Shown: piece after piece, positions 36,170 to 45,870 of the stretch
Numbering within the stretch: position 1 is the stretch's first letter
Layout: every line of letters starts with the position of its first letter
From: Bordetella ansorpii
Lineage (GTDB): Bacteria > Pseudomonadota > Gammaproteobacteria > Burkholderiales > Burkholderiaceae_B
NCBI RefSeq assembly: GCF_900078315.1
Contig: NZ_FKBS01000025.1
Span: 672,171 to 736,170 of the forward strand
DNA: 64,000 nucleotides
Direction: 5' to 3'
The notes under the pieces: generated by a model
The model's input: only the letters and a program-made list of their open reading frames with translations
What the model was told of the DNA's origin: nothing
Database searches by the model: none
Position numbers and translations under genes: made by a program

Positions 36170-36777
36170 GAGGGATCGTGGGGCGATCGCGACAGGGAAA
36201 AGGAGAAGTCGGTCCAGGGGGTGGCCGGCGACCAGGAACTGCTGTTCAGCGCATTGACCTGGAACGGCCGGGCCAGCATCGAGGTATCCAGCCGCACGCG
36301 CAACTGGCCGCTATAGCGCACGTCCGGCTCGAGCTTGTCGGTGCCGATGACCTGCCAGTGGCGGATGTTGCGCACCATCTCCATGGCCTCGTCCAGCGAC
36401 GCCACGGGCAGGGAAAGTTCGTCCGCCCCCGCGCGCCACTGCCGGGTGAGCGCGTTGTAGACGATGCGCCAGGTCATGCTGGTTTCGACCTCGGTACGGT
36501 CGAGCCACCACCAGCGGGACCGGGTGATGACCACGTCGGCGGTGAAATACAGGGGCACGCCGCGCTGGGCGGCGTCGCGCAGTTGGTCGTTGAGTTCGAA
36601 CCGCACGTCGGCGTCGATCTCGAGCTTGCCCTCGCGCACGACCGGATCGATGCGCATCACATGGGGATCGGCGGCATGGGCGACCTGGCCCACACCCAGC
36701 GGCAAGAGCACGATTGCAAACAACAGCACGGAAAACAAGCGTGAAATCATGAATTTGCAGCGTATGCGCGCGGACAT
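36166..36777 (-). CDS. DUF4390 periplasmic protein
   Basis: A 203-residue exported protein of the DUF4390 family found almost only upstream of NtrY-like kinases in betaproteobacteria. A signal sequence (FSVLLFAIVLLPLGVGQVAHA) precedes a beta-rich domain with MRIDPVVREGKLEIDADVRF, YFTADVVITRSRWWWLDR and QWRAGADELSLPVASLDEA. Two starts compete: this ATG has AGGTGG very close; the next ATG (nine codons later) begins directly at the signal peptide. It overlaps ntrY by 4 bases, so a role in NtrY sensing is plausible but inferred. Confidence 0.85.
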   Translation of the reverse strand: MSARIRCKFMISRLFSVLLFAIVLLPLGVGQVAHAADPHVMRIDPVVREGKLEIDADVRFELNDQLRDAAQRGVPLYFTADVVITRSRWWWLDRTEVETSMTWRIVYNALTRQWRAGADELSLPVASLDEAMEMVRNIRHWQVIGTDKLEPDVRYSGQLRVRLDTSMLARPFQVNALNSSSWSPATPWTDFSFSLSRSPHDPS

Positions 36778-36796
36778 GCCACCTATTCTTGGGGAT

Positions 36797-38131
36797 TCAG
36801 GACTGCTTGGCAAACGACGCGTAGAAAAATCCGTCGTGCTGCTGCTCGGGTGTTGCGCCGATGGCAACCGGCAGCAACTGGCCGGGCGCCGGCAGGCGCC
36901 GTGCATCGGGATGCCGGCGCGCGAAGGCCTCGGCCTGCGCCTCTCCTTCGGCCGGGAAGATCGAGCAGGTCACGTAGAGCAGGCGTCCGCCGGGCGCCAC
37001 TGTTTTCCATAACGCATCGACGATGCGGGCCTGCAGCCTGGCGGTGCGGGCCACGTCGTCGGCGCGGCGCAGCCAGCGGATGTCGGGATGGCGGCGCACG
37101 ATGCCCGAGGCGGTGCAGGGCACGTCGGCCAGCACGGCGTCGAAGGGCTTGCCGTCCCACCATGCCGACAGGTGGGATGCGTCAGCCACGGCCAGTTTCG
37201 CGCGGTCGGATGCCAATCCCAGGCGCGCCAGGTTCTCGCCGACGCGCTCCAGCCGTTGCGCATCGGTATCCAGCGCCAGCAACTCCACGTCGGCCAGTTC
37301 CAGCAGATGGGCGGTCTTGCCGCCCGGCGCGGCGCAGGCGTCCAACACCCGCATGCCGTCACGGGGTTCCAGCAATGGCGCGGCCAATTGCGCGCCGGCG
37401 TCCTGCACCGACCACCAGCCTTCCGCGAAACCCGGCAGTTGGGTAACGGGCCGCGGTTGGGCCAGGACCAAGCCATCCTGCCCTACGGGCGTGGCCGCGA
37501 TGCCCTGGGCCTGGAAGGCGTCGAGCACCGACTGGCGCGTGGCGCGCCGCCGGTTGACCCGCAGCGTGAGCGGCGCCGGCACATTGGCCGCCAGCAGCAG
37601 TTGCTGCCACTGGTCGGGATAATCGTGGCGCACCTGCTCGATCCACCAGTTGGGGTGGTTCCACCGCACGCGCGGCTGCTGCGCCACCGCACGTTCCAGC
37701 GCCTCGTGCTCGCGCAGGAACCGGCGCAGGCAGGCGTTGAGCAGGCCCTTGTAGGTGACCAGCTGGCGCGAGTTGGCGACGGCCTCGACGGCCTGGTCGA
37801 CCACCGTATGGGGCGCATAGACCGGCATGCCGGGCACGGGCTCCTGCCCCGCCGGACGCAACAGCGTCAGGGCGGTGCACAGCAGCGCATCGAACAGCGC
37901 GCCGGGGGATTTGCGCACCATCTCGGCGGCGATCTCGTCGGCCCACCCCATGTAGCGCATGGCGTGGAAGGCCAGGGCCTGTGCACTGGGCCGCAGCGGC
38001 GGGTCGATACGCGCCAGCGCCTCTGTCAGGGAGTCGCCCTCGCCCACGGCCTGCACGGCGGAAGCGGCGGCCAACAAGGTACGGGACAGGGGCGGCGCCC
38101 AGGAACGGGCTTCGGAAGATGGCAGCGACAT
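36797..38131 (-). CDS. rsmB: 16S rRNA (cytosine(967)-C5)-methyltransferase RsmB
   Basis: A 444-residue enzyme with an N-terminal NusB-like domain (about 5-150) and a C-terminal m5C methyltransferase. Diagnostic blocks are VLDACAAPGGKTAHLLEL (SAM), DAVLADVPCTASGIVRRHPD with the Pro-Cys catalytic motif, and LLYVTCSIFPAEGEAQ with the second Cys. The length is normal. It heads the DUF4390-ntrY-ntrX-trkA run. In many proteobacteria fmt lies next to rsmB; here about 9.6 kb of other genes intervene. Confidence 0.96.
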   Translation of the reverse strand: MSLPSSEARSWAPPLSRTLLAAASAVQAVGEGDSLTEALARIDPPLRPSAQALAFHAMRYMGWADEIAAEMVRKSPGALFDALLCTALTLLRPAGQEPVPGMPVYAPHTVVDQAVEAVANSRQLVTYKGLLNACLRRFLREHEALERAVAQQPRVRWNHPNWWIEQVRHDYPDQWQQLLLAANVPAPLTLRVNRRRATRQSVLDAFQAQGIAATPVGQDGLVLAQPRPVTQLPGFAEGWWSVQDAGAQLAAPLLEPRDGMRVLDACAAPGGKTAHLLELADVELLALDTDAQRLERVGENLARLGLASDRAKLAVADASHLSAWWDGKPFDAVLADVPCTASGIVRRHPDIRWLRRADDVARTARLQARIVDALWKTVAPGGRLLYVTCSIFPAEGEAQAEAFARRHPDARRLPAPGQLLPVAIGATPEQQHDGFFYASFAKQS

Positions 38132-38259
38132 GGCGAGAAATGCTTATGCAAGACCGCTATGGTAGCTGGAGCACGGGCGGACTGGCCGACGCGAGGCGTG
38201 CGGCAGACAGAAATCCACCGCGACGGGCCGCCCGCGAGGGGCACGGGCCGGGAATTGCG

Positions 38260-38940
38260 TCAGGCGACCATTTCGTCGCCGGCCATCAACTCGGCGTAGG
38301 CGTCGAAGCTGGCGGCAATGGGGTAATCGTGCACCAGCGGGCTGCCGTAGCCCGAGCGGAAGTACAGGAACGGCACGCCGGCGCGGCTGGCCGTCTGCGC
38401 GTCGACGTGGGTATCGCCCAGGTAGGCCCCCTCGGCGGGCGCGGCGCCCAGAACCTGCAGGGCCTGCAGCAGCGGCAGCGGATCGGGCTTGGGGCGCTCG
38501 ACCGTATCGCAGCCGGATACGTGGTCGAAGTACGGCAGGATGCCGGTCTGCTGCAAGGCCTGCAGCGCCGGCGCATGCCTCTTGTTGGTGCATACGCCCA
38601 GGCGTACGCCGCGCTGCCGGCAATCGTCCAGGAACTCGATCAGGCCGGGATACGGCACCGAACTGCGATGCGCGCGGGCTTCGTAGTGGCGGCCATAGGC
38701 GGCGATGACCGCCGCGTAGTCGGATTCGGGCACGCCGCGCTCGGCCATCATCGAGGTCAGCGCCGCCGGAAACGCGCCGTACAGGTTGGGCAGCACGTAG
38801 TCGGCCGGCAGGGCGGGATGGCCGCATTCGATCAGGCCATCGCTCATGGCTTCTCGGATGTCCGCCAGGGTGTCCAGCAAAGTGCCGTCCAGGTCGAAGA
38901 CGATGGCCTTGCGGCCGGCAAGCAGGGTAGCGGGAGTCAT
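38260..38940 (-). CDS. gph: HAD phosphatase, phosphoglycolate phosphatase-like
   Basis: A 226-residue HAD-superfamily hydrolase. Motif I is IVFDLDGTLLDTLADI; motif II/III region LGVCTNKRHAPA and Lys in ERPKPDPLPLL; motif IV GAYLGDTHVDAQTA. The cap is helical and its size fits Gph, which dephosphorylates 2-phosphoglycolate, but MupP or another HAD specificity cannot be excluded. The start is the ATG of MTPATLLAGR. It stands alone between rsmB and the Bug-protein gene. Confidence 0.85.
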   Translation of the reverse strand: MTPATLLAGRKAIVFDLDGTLLDTLADIREAMSDGLIECGHPALPADYVLPNLYGAFPAALTSMMAERGVPESDYAAVIAAYGRHYEARAHRSSVPYPGLIEFLDDCRQRGVRLGVCTNKRHAPALQALQQTGILPYFDHVSGCDTVERPKPDPLPLLQALQVLGAAPAEGAYLGDTHVDAQTASRAGVPFLYFRSGYGSPLVHDYPIAASFDAYAELMAGDEMVA

Positions 38941-39039
38941 GGGTCGGCAGGCGGCCGCGCGGGGCCGGATCAGGCGTGGGGCGTAGGCACTATTGAAACA
39001 CGGCCGTGCGTCCACCCGGTGACAGGCCCATCGCCTGGC

Positions 39040-40005
39040 TCAGTCCAGCTGGATGTCCGCGTGCCGCACGACCTCCTGCCACCGCCGGGTATCCGCCTCG
39101 ATCAGGGCCCGAAGCTCCTGTCCGCCGCCCGCCAGGGGTTGCGCGCCCTGCTCTTCCAGCATCTTGACGAAGGCGGGATCGCGGGTGATGGCCGTGACGG
39201 TCTCCTGCAACGTCTGCACAACGGTGGGCGGAGTGGACGCCGGCGCCATCAACGCCGACCACGATTCGGTCTCGGCGCCTTTCACTCCGGCCTCGGCGAA
39301 AGTCGGCACGTCGGGCATGGATGTGGCGCGCTTATCGCTGGCCACGCCCAGGATGCGGATCTTGCCGGACTTCAGATAGGGCTGAACGGTGGGCAGATTG
39401 ACGAACAGCACCTGGATCTGCCCGGCCAGCAGGTCCGTGGCGGCCGGCCCCGCTCCCTTGTACGGCACGTGCGAGAACTTCACCCCCGCCCGGTACATGA
39501 ACAGCTCGCCCACCATGTGGTTCACCGAGCCGATGCCGGCCGACCCCATGTTCAGCTCGCCGGGATTCTGCCTGGCGTACTGCACCAGCTCGCCGATGGT
39601 CTTGGCGGGGATATCGGCGGACACGGCCAGCACGTTGGGCACGGTGGCGAACAGGGCGATGGGCACGAAATCCCTGGACGGCGAATACGGCAGGTTCCTG
39701 CTGACCAGCGGCTGGATGACCTGGTTGCCCATGGTGGCGTACAGCAATGTATAGCCGTCGCCCCGCGCCTTGGCGGCATAGCCCGCGCCGATGTTGCCGC
39801 CCGCGCCCGGCTTGTTCTCCACGATGACGGGCTGCTTCAGCGCCTCGGACATGCGCGTGGCCAGCATGCGCGCGGTCAGGTTCACGGTGCCGCCCGGGGC
39901 GAACGGCACCACCAGCTCGATGGCCTTGTTCGGATAGTCGGCCTGGGCCTGCACGTTGAGGCAGGCGCCCGATAGTACGGCGAGCGCCAAATGGCGTTTC
40001 CACAT
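39040..40005 (-). CDS. Bug-family (TctC) periplasmic solute-binding protein
   Basis: A 321-residue secreted binding protein. The signal peptide (HLALAVLSGACLNVQAQA) is followed by YPNKAIELVVPFAPGGTV and GAGGNIGAGYAAKARGDGYT, the Bug hallmarks. It lies 56 bases after the lyase gene on the same strand, with a divergent LysR regulator beyond, so all three probably act on one compound. No TctA/TctB membrane partners are in the window. Confidence 0.92.
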   Translation of the reverse strand: MWKRHLALAVLSGACLNVQAQADYPNKAIELVVPFAPGGTVNLTARMLATRMSEALKQPVIVENKPGAGGNIGAGYAAKARGDGYTLLYATMGNQVIQPLVSRNLPYSPSRDFVPIALFATVPNVLAVSADIPAKTIGELVQYARQNPGELNMGSAGIGSVNHMVGELFMYRAGVKFSHVPYKGAGPAATDLLAGQIQVLFVNLPTVQPYLKSGKIRILGVASDKRATSMPDVPTFAEAGVKGAETESWSALMAPASTPPTVVQTLQETVTAITRDPAFVKMLEEQGAQPLAGGGQELRALIEADTRRWQEVVRHADIQLD

Positions 40006-40061
40006 GATGTTTCCCCTTGTCTGTGTGTCTTAGAAAAGTCCTCTCGCGGCAGGCTCCGCGA

Positions 40062-41564
40062 TCAGGCGGCCAGCGCCCTGGCCTGTTGGTCCAGCGCCTG
40101 GTCGGCCTGGTCGATGCGTTGCTGGATTGCCGTGAAGCCCTGGCGTGCCTGGCCGACGGCGGACCGCCGCCGCGCGATATGCGCCAGCACGGCGTGCGGC
40201 GCCGGCCCGCCCAGCGACTGCCGCGCGGACACGTTGCGCTGCGGGTCCAGGCACGCCGCGATGTCCGGCGACGGCAGGCCGGCCTTGCGGCCCACTTGCT
40301 CGAGCGCGGCGTCGTCGATCATGTCCGCCGATATCGCGCTGGCGCCCTGGCCCGCATCCAGCGCCCGCCGCACGACGGCGCCGATGATGTGGTGCGCATC
40401 GCGGAACGACATGTCCGCGCGGCGCACCAACAGGTCCGCCAGGTCCGTGACGGTCGAGAAATCGTCCGCCGCGCGCGCCGCCATCCGCTGGCGGTCGGGT
40501 TCGACGCGTTGCACCAGCAGCTTCACCAGGGCCAGCGACTTCAGCGTCTCCTCGCAGCTTTCCCAGCAGGTGCGCGTGCTTTCCCGGCTGCTGTCGCCCG
40601 AATGCGTGAAGTGCGTGGACTTGACGGCGGTCAGCGCCGCCGAGGTCAGCCCGATCAGGTGCGCGGTCTTGCCGCGCAGGTACTCCAGGACGGCCGGGTT
40701 CTTCTTCTGCGGCATGATGCTGGACGTGCTGGCGATGCTGTCCGGAAAGGACAGGTAGCCGAACTCCGGCGTGGACCAGATATAGAAGTCCTGCACCATG
40801 CGGCTGCACGTTACCGCCAGCACCGACAGCGCCGCGCTCAGTTCCAGCGCGAAATCGCGCGAGGCCACCCCATCCAGCGCATTGGCCAGGGGCTGGCTGA
40901 AGCCCAGCATCTCGCTGGTGTAGGCACGGTCGATGCCGAACGACGTGCCCGCCAGCGCGCAGGCGCCCAGGGGGCAGCCATCCAGCGATTGCAACACGTG
41001 CAGCAGCCGGCCGAGGTCGCGCGACCAGGCATCGGCCAGCGCCGCCAGGTAATAGCCATAGGTGATCGGCTGCGCCGCCTGCATGTGCGTGTACCCCGGC
41101 ATCACATGGTGGGCATAGCGTTCGGCCTGGTCCAGCGCCTCGGTGACGATGTCCGCCAGCAGGCCGCCGATGCGCAACGCGTAGTCGCGGGCGCGGATGC
41201 GGTCGTTCGTGGCGCTCATGTCGTTGCGGCTGCGGGCGGTATGCAGGCGGCCGCCCACGTCCTGGCCGACCTGCTGGATCAGGTGGGCTTCGTAGTTGAA
41301 ATAGGCATCCTCGCGGGCGGGATCTAGTGGCACGGCGTCCGGCCCGGCCTCGCGCATTTGCAGCAGCGCTTCGGCCAGGCGTTGCGCCACGCCATGTTCG
41401 AGGATGCCCTGGCGGTCGAGCATCAGCAGGTGCGCGAGGTTGATGCGCGTCAGGATGCCGAAGTTGGCGGTGAAGAATTCGCGGCTGGTGCGCGGCTGGA
41501 AGATGTATTGGATGACCTCGGGAGCAGGAGGCTGGGTAAGGCGGCGGCTGACTTTCGATTCCAT
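40062..41564 (-). CDS. Argininosuccinate lyase-like enzyme (fumarase/aspartase superfamily)
   Basis: A 500-residue lyase related to ArgH. The superfamily signature is SSIMPQKKNPAVLEYLRGK (GSSxMPxKxNP form), with HTARSRNDMSATNDRIRARD and PGYTHMQAAQPITYGYYL matching ArgH substrate-binding blocks. The C-terminal part is longer than ArgH's usual end and more divergent. Beside a Bug protein and a LysR regulator rather than arg genes, it is more likely a catabolic lyase for an argininosuccinate-like or other N-succinyl compound than the biosynthetic enzyme; this is inferred from context. Confidence 0.87.
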   Translation of the reverse strand: MESKVSRRLTQPPAPEVIQYIFQPRTSREFFTANFGILTRINLAHLLMLDRQGILEHGVAQRLAEALLQMREAGPDAVPLDPAREDAYFNYEAHLIQQVGQDVGGRLHTARSRNDMSATNDRIRARDYALRIGGLLADIVTEALDQAERYAHHVMPGYTHMQAAQPITYGYYLAALADAWSRDLGRLLHVLQSLDGCPLGACALAGTSFGIDRAYTSEMLGFSQPLANALDGVASRDFALELSAALSVLAVTCSRMVQDFYIWSTPEFGYLSFPDSIASTSSIMPQKKNPAVLEYLRGKTAHLIGLTSAALTAVKSTHFTHSGDSSRESTRTCWESCEETLKSLALVKLLVQRVEPDRQRMAARAADDFSTVTDLADLLVRRADMSFRDAHHIIGAVVRRALDAGQGASAISADMIDDAALEQVGRKAGLPSPDIAACLDPQRNVSARQSLGGPAPHAVLAHIARRRSAVGQARQGFTAIQQRIDQADQALDQQARALAA

Positions 41565-41705
41565 GTCTGTCTTCGGCTGTAGAGAATGGGATCAGTGTGG
41601 AACCGGGCAATTTATGCGTCAAATCATAGATTTACAGCTTCTCATACAAATTTGATATGCTTTTTCCACGTTGCGGCCGTCCCTGCCGCGCACACGGATC
41701 AGCGG

Positions 41706-42632
41706 ATGAATTTCAAACAGGTGGAAGCGTTTCGCGCGGTGATGATGACGCGCTCGATGACCACGGCGGCGGGTCTGCTGCATACCTCGCAGCCCAACGT
41801 CAGCCGGTGGATCGCGCTGCTGGAGGCCTCGGTGGGATTCGCGCTGTTCCAGCGCATCGGCACCAAGCTCATCCCCACCGCCGAGGCCGAGGCGTTCCAT
41901 GCCGACGTGGAACGCGCCTTCATCGGCCTGGAATCGCTGGGCGACAGCGCCGACTCGATCCGGCGCCGCGGCACCGGCGTGCTGCGAGTGGGCGCGGTGG
42001 GATCGATCACGCAATATGTGCTGCCGGACGCCCTGCTGCGGTTCCGCCAGGACCACGGCGACATCCCGGTCGTCATCAACCAGGGCCGTTCCGATGTGGT
42101 CGCCAAGTGGGTGGTCACGGGTCATTGCGATATCGGCTTCTGCTCGCTGCGCACCGAGCTGCCCGGCGTGCGCTTCGACACGCTGAATTCCGCGCGCGGC
42201 GTCGGCGTGGTGGGCCGCGCGCACCGCCTGGCCAGCCACGCTATCCTGCGCCCCGCCGATTTCGCGCACGAGAACTTCATCTCGCTACCCGGCGGCAGCA
42301 TCAACCGCATTGAGATCGACCGGCATTTTCCGGACGACAAGCGGATCATGTCCATCGAGACGCCCTACGCGCCCACGATATGCGCCATGGTGGGCAAGGG
42401 TCTGGGGGTGTCGATCGTCAGCGCCATCGTGGCGCGCGCGCTGCGCATGCCGGACGTGTGCGAGATTCCGTTCTCGGAGAAGGTGCTGTTCCACAGCTAT
42501 GCGGCCACGTCGGATCACCTGCCCGTCAGTTTCCTGGCGACGCGCTTCACCGAGTGCGTGAAGCAAGTGTTCGACGAACTGACGGCGTCACCGGCGGTGG
42601 CGCGCAAGCGCGCCCGAAGCGGCTCGCGGTAA
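41706..42632 (+). CDS. LysR-family transcriptional regulator
   Basis: A 308-residue regulator with an N-terminal winged helix (about 3-62; TTAAGLLHTSQPNVSRWIAL) and a periplasmic-binding-like effector domain (about 90-295; GVLRVGAVGSITQYVLPDAL at its start). It is divergent from the lyase and Bug genes across 141 bases that contain a T/A-rich stretch near 41620-41655, where a LysR site would be expected. It resembles the OccR/NocR-like group by its N-terminus, which often responds to amino-acid-type effectors; that is a guess. The last residues are basic and repetitive. Confidence 0.9.
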   Translation: MNFKQVEAFRAVMMTRSMTTAAGLLHTSQPNVSRWIALLEASVGFALFQRIGTKLIPTAEAEAFHADVERAFIGLESLGDSADSIRRRGTGVLRVGAVGSITQYVLPDALLRFRQDHGDIPVVINQGRSDVVAKWVVTGHCDIGFCSLRTELPGVRFDTLNSARGVGVVGRAHRLASHAILRPADFAHENFISLPGGSINRIEIDRHFPDDKRIMSIETPYAPTICAMVGKGLGVSIVSAIVARALRMPDVCEIPFSEKVLFHSYAATSDHLPVSFLATRFTECVKQVFDELTASPAVARKRARSGSR

Positions 42633-42739
42633 GGCGTTTCCCGCGTCCGTCCGCGTAGCCTGCGTGGCGCCACAGACCTGATCCAGGAAGCTTCGGTCTC
42701 CCGCACAGGTGAGAATCGCTCTCGCCTACGGCAATGCCG

Positions 42740-42745
42740 TATAAT
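42740..42745 (+). promoter_or_regulatory. -10 box (TATAAT) upstream of the HTH gene
   Basis: A consensus TATAAT lies in the 225-base gap before the HTH gene, about 110 bases from its start. The -35 region is weak. Confidence 0.45.
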
Positions 42746-42857
42746 CCTCCGTTGCCCCTCGTCGCCCCAAAGGTCACTCCTACGGCACGATGGCCCGAAT
42801 CTCCCGGGTGGCCGCGCACAGTCGCCGACAAGCGCGCCCCCAACCCACGAACGAACC

Positions 42858-43121
42858 ATGAAGAAAGCAGCCCCACCGGCGCATGCCGACCGGTGGCAGC
42901 CGTCGCACATCAGCGACGCCCGCAGCCGCGTCGGCCTGCCCCAGGCAGACTTCGCGGAACTGCTCGGCGTCAGCGTGCGCACCCTGCAGGACTGGGAGCA
43001 AGGCCGCCGCAATCCGTCGGGCGCGGCCAAGACCCTGTTGCGCGTGGCCATCCTCCACCCCGAGACCCTGCGCGACCTGCCGCCCTGGCATGCGGACGAC
43101 ACGAACACTACGGTGAACTAG
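42858..43121 (+). CDS. Small HTH protein (NadS/HigA-like), orphan
   Basis: An 87-residue DNA-binding protein with an XRE-type helix-turn-helix (about 25-65; [20 protein letters not shown]) followed by [18 protein letters not shown], as in antitoxins of the HigA/NadS type. No toxin gene is beside it: the upstream gap holds no RelE/HigB-like frame, and rimO follows at once. It may be a solitary regulator of itself and rimO or the relic of a toxin-antitoxin pair. Confidence 0.82.
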   Translation: MKKAAPPAHADRWQPSHISDARSRVGLPQADFAELLGVSVRTLQDWEQGRRNPSGAAKTLLRVAILHPETLRDLPPWHADDTNTTVN

Positions 43122-43122
43122 A

Positions 43123-44553
43123 TTGGAAATCCTGGAAAAATCCCGCGCCGGCAACGGCCCCGCCGCCGACACGGCATCCGGCAATGACACCGGCAAGCAA
43201 CTGGGCGACGCCATCGCCGCAGCCGCCGCCAACGGCCACGTGCCGCGCGTGGGCTTCGTGTCGCTGGGCTGTCCGAAGGCCCTGGTCGATTCGGAACGCA
43301 TCCTGACCCAGCTGCGCACCGAGGGCTACCAGATCACGCCCAGCTACGACAACGCCGACGTGGTCGTGGTCAACACCTGTGGCTTCATCGACAGCGCCAA
43401 GGCCGAGTCGCTGGAAGCCATCGGCGAGGCCATCGCCGCCAACGGCCGCGTGATCGTCACGGGCTGCATGGGCGTGGAAGAATCGGCCATCCGCCAGGTG
43501 CACCCCAGCGTGCTGGCCGTGACCGGCCCGCAGCAGTACGAGCAAGTGGTGCAGGCCGTGCACCAGGCCGCGCCGCCCGTGCAGAACCACAATCCCTATG
43601 TGGATCTGGTGCCGCCGCAGGGCATCAAGCTCACGCCGCGCCACTACGCCTACCTGAAGATCTCCGAAGGCTGTAATCACCGCTGCAGCTTCTGCATCAT
43701 CCCGTCGATGCGCGGCGACCTGGTCAGCCGTCCGGTGGGCGACGTGCTCAGCGAAGCCGAGCGTCTGGTCAAGGCCGGCGTGAAGGAACTGCTGGTCATC
43801 TCGCAGGACACCAGCGCCTACGGCGTGGACGTGAAGTTCCGCAGCGGCTTCTGGAACGGCCGCCCGGTCAAGACGCGCATGACGGAACTGTGCGTGGCCC
43901 TGTCCGAAATGGGCGTGTGGACGCGCCTGCACTACGTGTACCCGTACCCGCACGTGGACGAGGTGATTCCGCTGATGGCCGAAGGCAAGATCCTGCCCTA
44001 CCTGGACATCCCCTTCCAGCACGCCAGCCCGCGCGTGCTCAAGCTGATGAAGCGCCCGGCCTTCGAGGACAAGACGCTGGCCCGCATCAAGCGCTGGCGC
44101 GAGATCTGCCCCGACCTGACGATACGCTCGACCTTCATCGTCGGCTTCCCCGGCGAAACCGAGGAAGACTTCCAGTACCTGCTGGACTGGATGAGCGAAG
44201 CCCAGCTCGATCGCGTGGGCTGTTTCCAGTACTCGCCGGTGGAAGGCGCGCCTGCCAACGCGCTGGCCGACCCCGTGCCGGACGAGGTCAAGCAGGAACG
44301 CTGGGAACGCTTCATGGAGCACCAGCAGGCCATTTCGGCTGCGCGCCTGAAGAGAAAGGTAGGCCGCGAGATCGACGTGCTGATCGACGGCCCCGACGAA
44401 GACGGCGACATCGTCGGCCGCTCCGCCGCCGACGCGCCGGAGATCGACGGCTGTGTCTACGTCGACAGCGACCGTCCGCTGGCCGCGGGCGACATCGTGC
44501 GCGTGCGCATCACGGATTCGGACGAATACGATCTGTGGGGCGAGGCGCTGTGA
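43123..44553 (+). CDS. rimO: Ribosomal protein S12 methylthiotransferase RimO
   Basis: A 476-residue radical-SAM enzyme that thiomethylates Asp88/89 of ribosomal protein S12. N-terminal cluster ligands are Cys50, Cys86 and Cys115 ([26 protein letters not shown]). The radical-SAM motif is Cys184-x3-Cys188-x2-Cys191 (CNHRCSFC). A TRAM domain ends the protein. The TTG start is the first possible start after an in-frame stop and has GGTGA upstream. It begins one base after the HTH gene stop, so the genes are probably coupled. A GTG just before the first motif is an alternative start. Confidence 0.94.
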   Translation: MEILEKSRAGNGPAADTASGNDTGKQLGDAIAAAAANGHVPRVGFVSLGCPKALVDSERILTQLRTEGYQITPSYDNADVVVVNTCGFIDSAKAESLEAIGEAIAANGRVIVTGCMGVEESAIRQVHPSVLAVTGPQQYEQVVQAVHQAAPPVQNHNPYVDLVPPQGIKLTPRHYAYLKISEGCNHRCSFCIIPSMRGDLVSRPVGDVLSEAERLVKAGVKELLVISQDTSAYGVDVKFRSGFWNGRPVKTRMTELCVALSEMGVWTRLHYVYPYPHVDEVIPLMAEGKILPYLDIPFQHASPRVLKLMKRPAFEDKTLARIKRWREICPDLTIRSTFIVGFPGETEEDFQYLLDWMSEAQLDRVGCFQYSPVEGAPANALADPVPDEVKQERWERFMEHQQAISAARLKRKVGREIDVLIDGPDEDGDIVGRSAADAPEIDGCVYVDSDRPLAAGDIVRVRITDSDEYDLWGEAL

Positions 44554-45041
44554 CGCCACCCGAGCGCGCCCAGGAACTGGTGAAACGGCTGCGTCTGCAG
44601 CCGCATCCCGAAGGCGGCATGTATCGCGAGATCTTCCGCTCGGGGCTGACGGTGCTGCGCCAGCCGGACGGCCAGGCGCGCAGCGCGCTGACGTCCATCT
44701 TCTTCCTGCTGCCGCGCGGCGCGTGCAGCCGCTGGCACCGCGTCGAGGCCGACGAGGCCTGGCATCACTACGAAGGCGAACCGGTCGACCTGCTGGTGCT
44801 GCTGCCCGGGGCCACGCAGGTGGTTACCTGGCGGCTGGGCGCGGTCGATGCCGATACTTTGCCCGTGCGGGTCGTGCCCGCGGGCGCCTGGCAGGCCGCG
44901 CGCCCGGCGGGCGAGTACGCGCTGGCCGGCTGCACGGTGGGTCCGGGTTTCGAATTCCCGGATTTTGCGCTGGCAGCGGACCTGCCGCCGCAGCAGTGCC
45001 CCGCGGCATTGAAGCAGGCGCCCTACGACGCCCTGCTGTAG
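44550..45041 (+). CDS. Cupin protein of the DUF985 family
   Basis: A 163-residue small beta-barrel protein of the DUF985 cupin family. Diagnostic blocks: [16 protein letters not shown] near the start, [21 protein letters not shown] with the metal-type His, and [17 protein letters not shown] at the end. Function is unknown; some members may act on small molecules. The start is a GTG overlapping the rimO stop by 4 bases (GTGA). It converges with the ferritin-like gene. Confidence 0.9.
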   Translation: MTPPERAQELVKRLRLQPHPEGGMYREIFRSGLTVLRQPDGQARSALTSIFFLLPRGACSRWHRVEADEAWHHYEGEPVDLLVLLPGATQVVTWRLGAVDADTLPVRVVPAGAWQAARPAGEYALAGCTVGPGFEFPDFALAADLPPQQCPAALKQAPYDALL

Positions 45042-45090
45042 TCCGCCGCCAGCCGCCTACAGGACACGCGTCCCGGCCTCGCTCGCGCCA

Positions 45091-45636
45091 TCATTTTTCC
45101 AGGAAATCCGACAGGTCGTCGGCGTGCTCTTCCTCGGACGCCAGGATCTCTTCCAGCAGGCGGCGCGTGGTCGAGTCCTTGTCGCCCACGTAGTCGACCA
45201 TGCGGCGGTAGCTGTCGATGGCGATGCGCTCGGCGATCAGGTTTTCCTTGATCATGTCCTGCAACGTCGTGCCTTCCACGTATTCGGAATGGCTGCGCTG
45301 GGTCAGGCCCTCGGGCGACAGGTTGGGCTCGCCGCCCAGCTGCACGATGCGCTCGGCCAGACGGTCGGCATGCGATTGCTCTTCGGCCGCATGCTCGGCG
45401 AACTCGGCGGCCACGGGCTCGGCGTTCAGGCCGCGCGCCATGAAGTAGTGGCGCTTGTAGCGCAGCACACAGACCACCTCGGTGGCCAGCGCCTCGTTCA
45501 GCAGCTTCAGTACCGTTTCACGGTCGGCTCGATAGGTGTCGGTGACGGCGCCCGACTCGATGTCCTGGCGCGCCTTGGCGCGGATCGCCTGCACGTCCAT
45601 ATCGAACGAACCTGAGGTCTGGGTGGACTGTTTCAT
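45091..45636 (-). CDS. Ferritin-like (bacterioferritin family) protein
   Basis: A 181-residue four-helix ferritin-like protein. The diiron ligands are in place: Glu in NEALATEVVCVL, Glu/His in AAEEQSHADRLAE, Glu in LIAERIAIDSY and Glu/His in ASEEEHADDL. It would store or detoxify iron in the cytosol. Relative to classical Bfr it has an N-terminal extension of about 35 residues rich in charged residues, and the haem-binding Met is not evident. AGGAG lies eight bases before the ATG. It stands alone, convergent with the cupin gene. Confidence 0.88.
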   Translation of the reverse strand: MKQSTQTSGSFDMDVQAIRAKARQDIESGAVTDTYRADRETVLKLLNEALATEVVCVLRYKRHYFMARGLNAEPVAAEFAEHAAEEQSHADRLAERIVQLGGEPNLSPEGLTQRSHSEYVEGTTLQDMIKENLIAERIAIDSYRRMVDYVGDKDSTTRRLLEEILASEEEHADDLSDFLEK

Positions 45637-45870
45637 GTCGTTGACTCCTGGCTGGTGAAGGCGTCCCTTCTCGCTCCGGACGCCTGGAACAACCCAGTGT
45701 ATCGACGGCGTTTTTTTGTGCTGTGTCGAATTCTTGCGGCCGAAAGCGCGCCGGAAACGCCCCGCCCGTGGGGCAGCGCGGCCGGCAGGCCGGGCGAGTT
45801 GCGTAAACTAGTTAATCATTCTTGCGTCTCTCTCCGACTTTGTAACCGGCGTAGCCCGCCGGCGCCTCCC

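Noticed and set aside
34619-36316. Plus-strand open frame of 565 codons over ntrY
   Set aside because: Antisense to the kinase gene, with shadow composition.
43108-44559. Minus-strand open frame of 483 codons over rimO
   Set aside because: Antisense to rimO, which has all its iron-sulfur cysteines; no motif on this strand.
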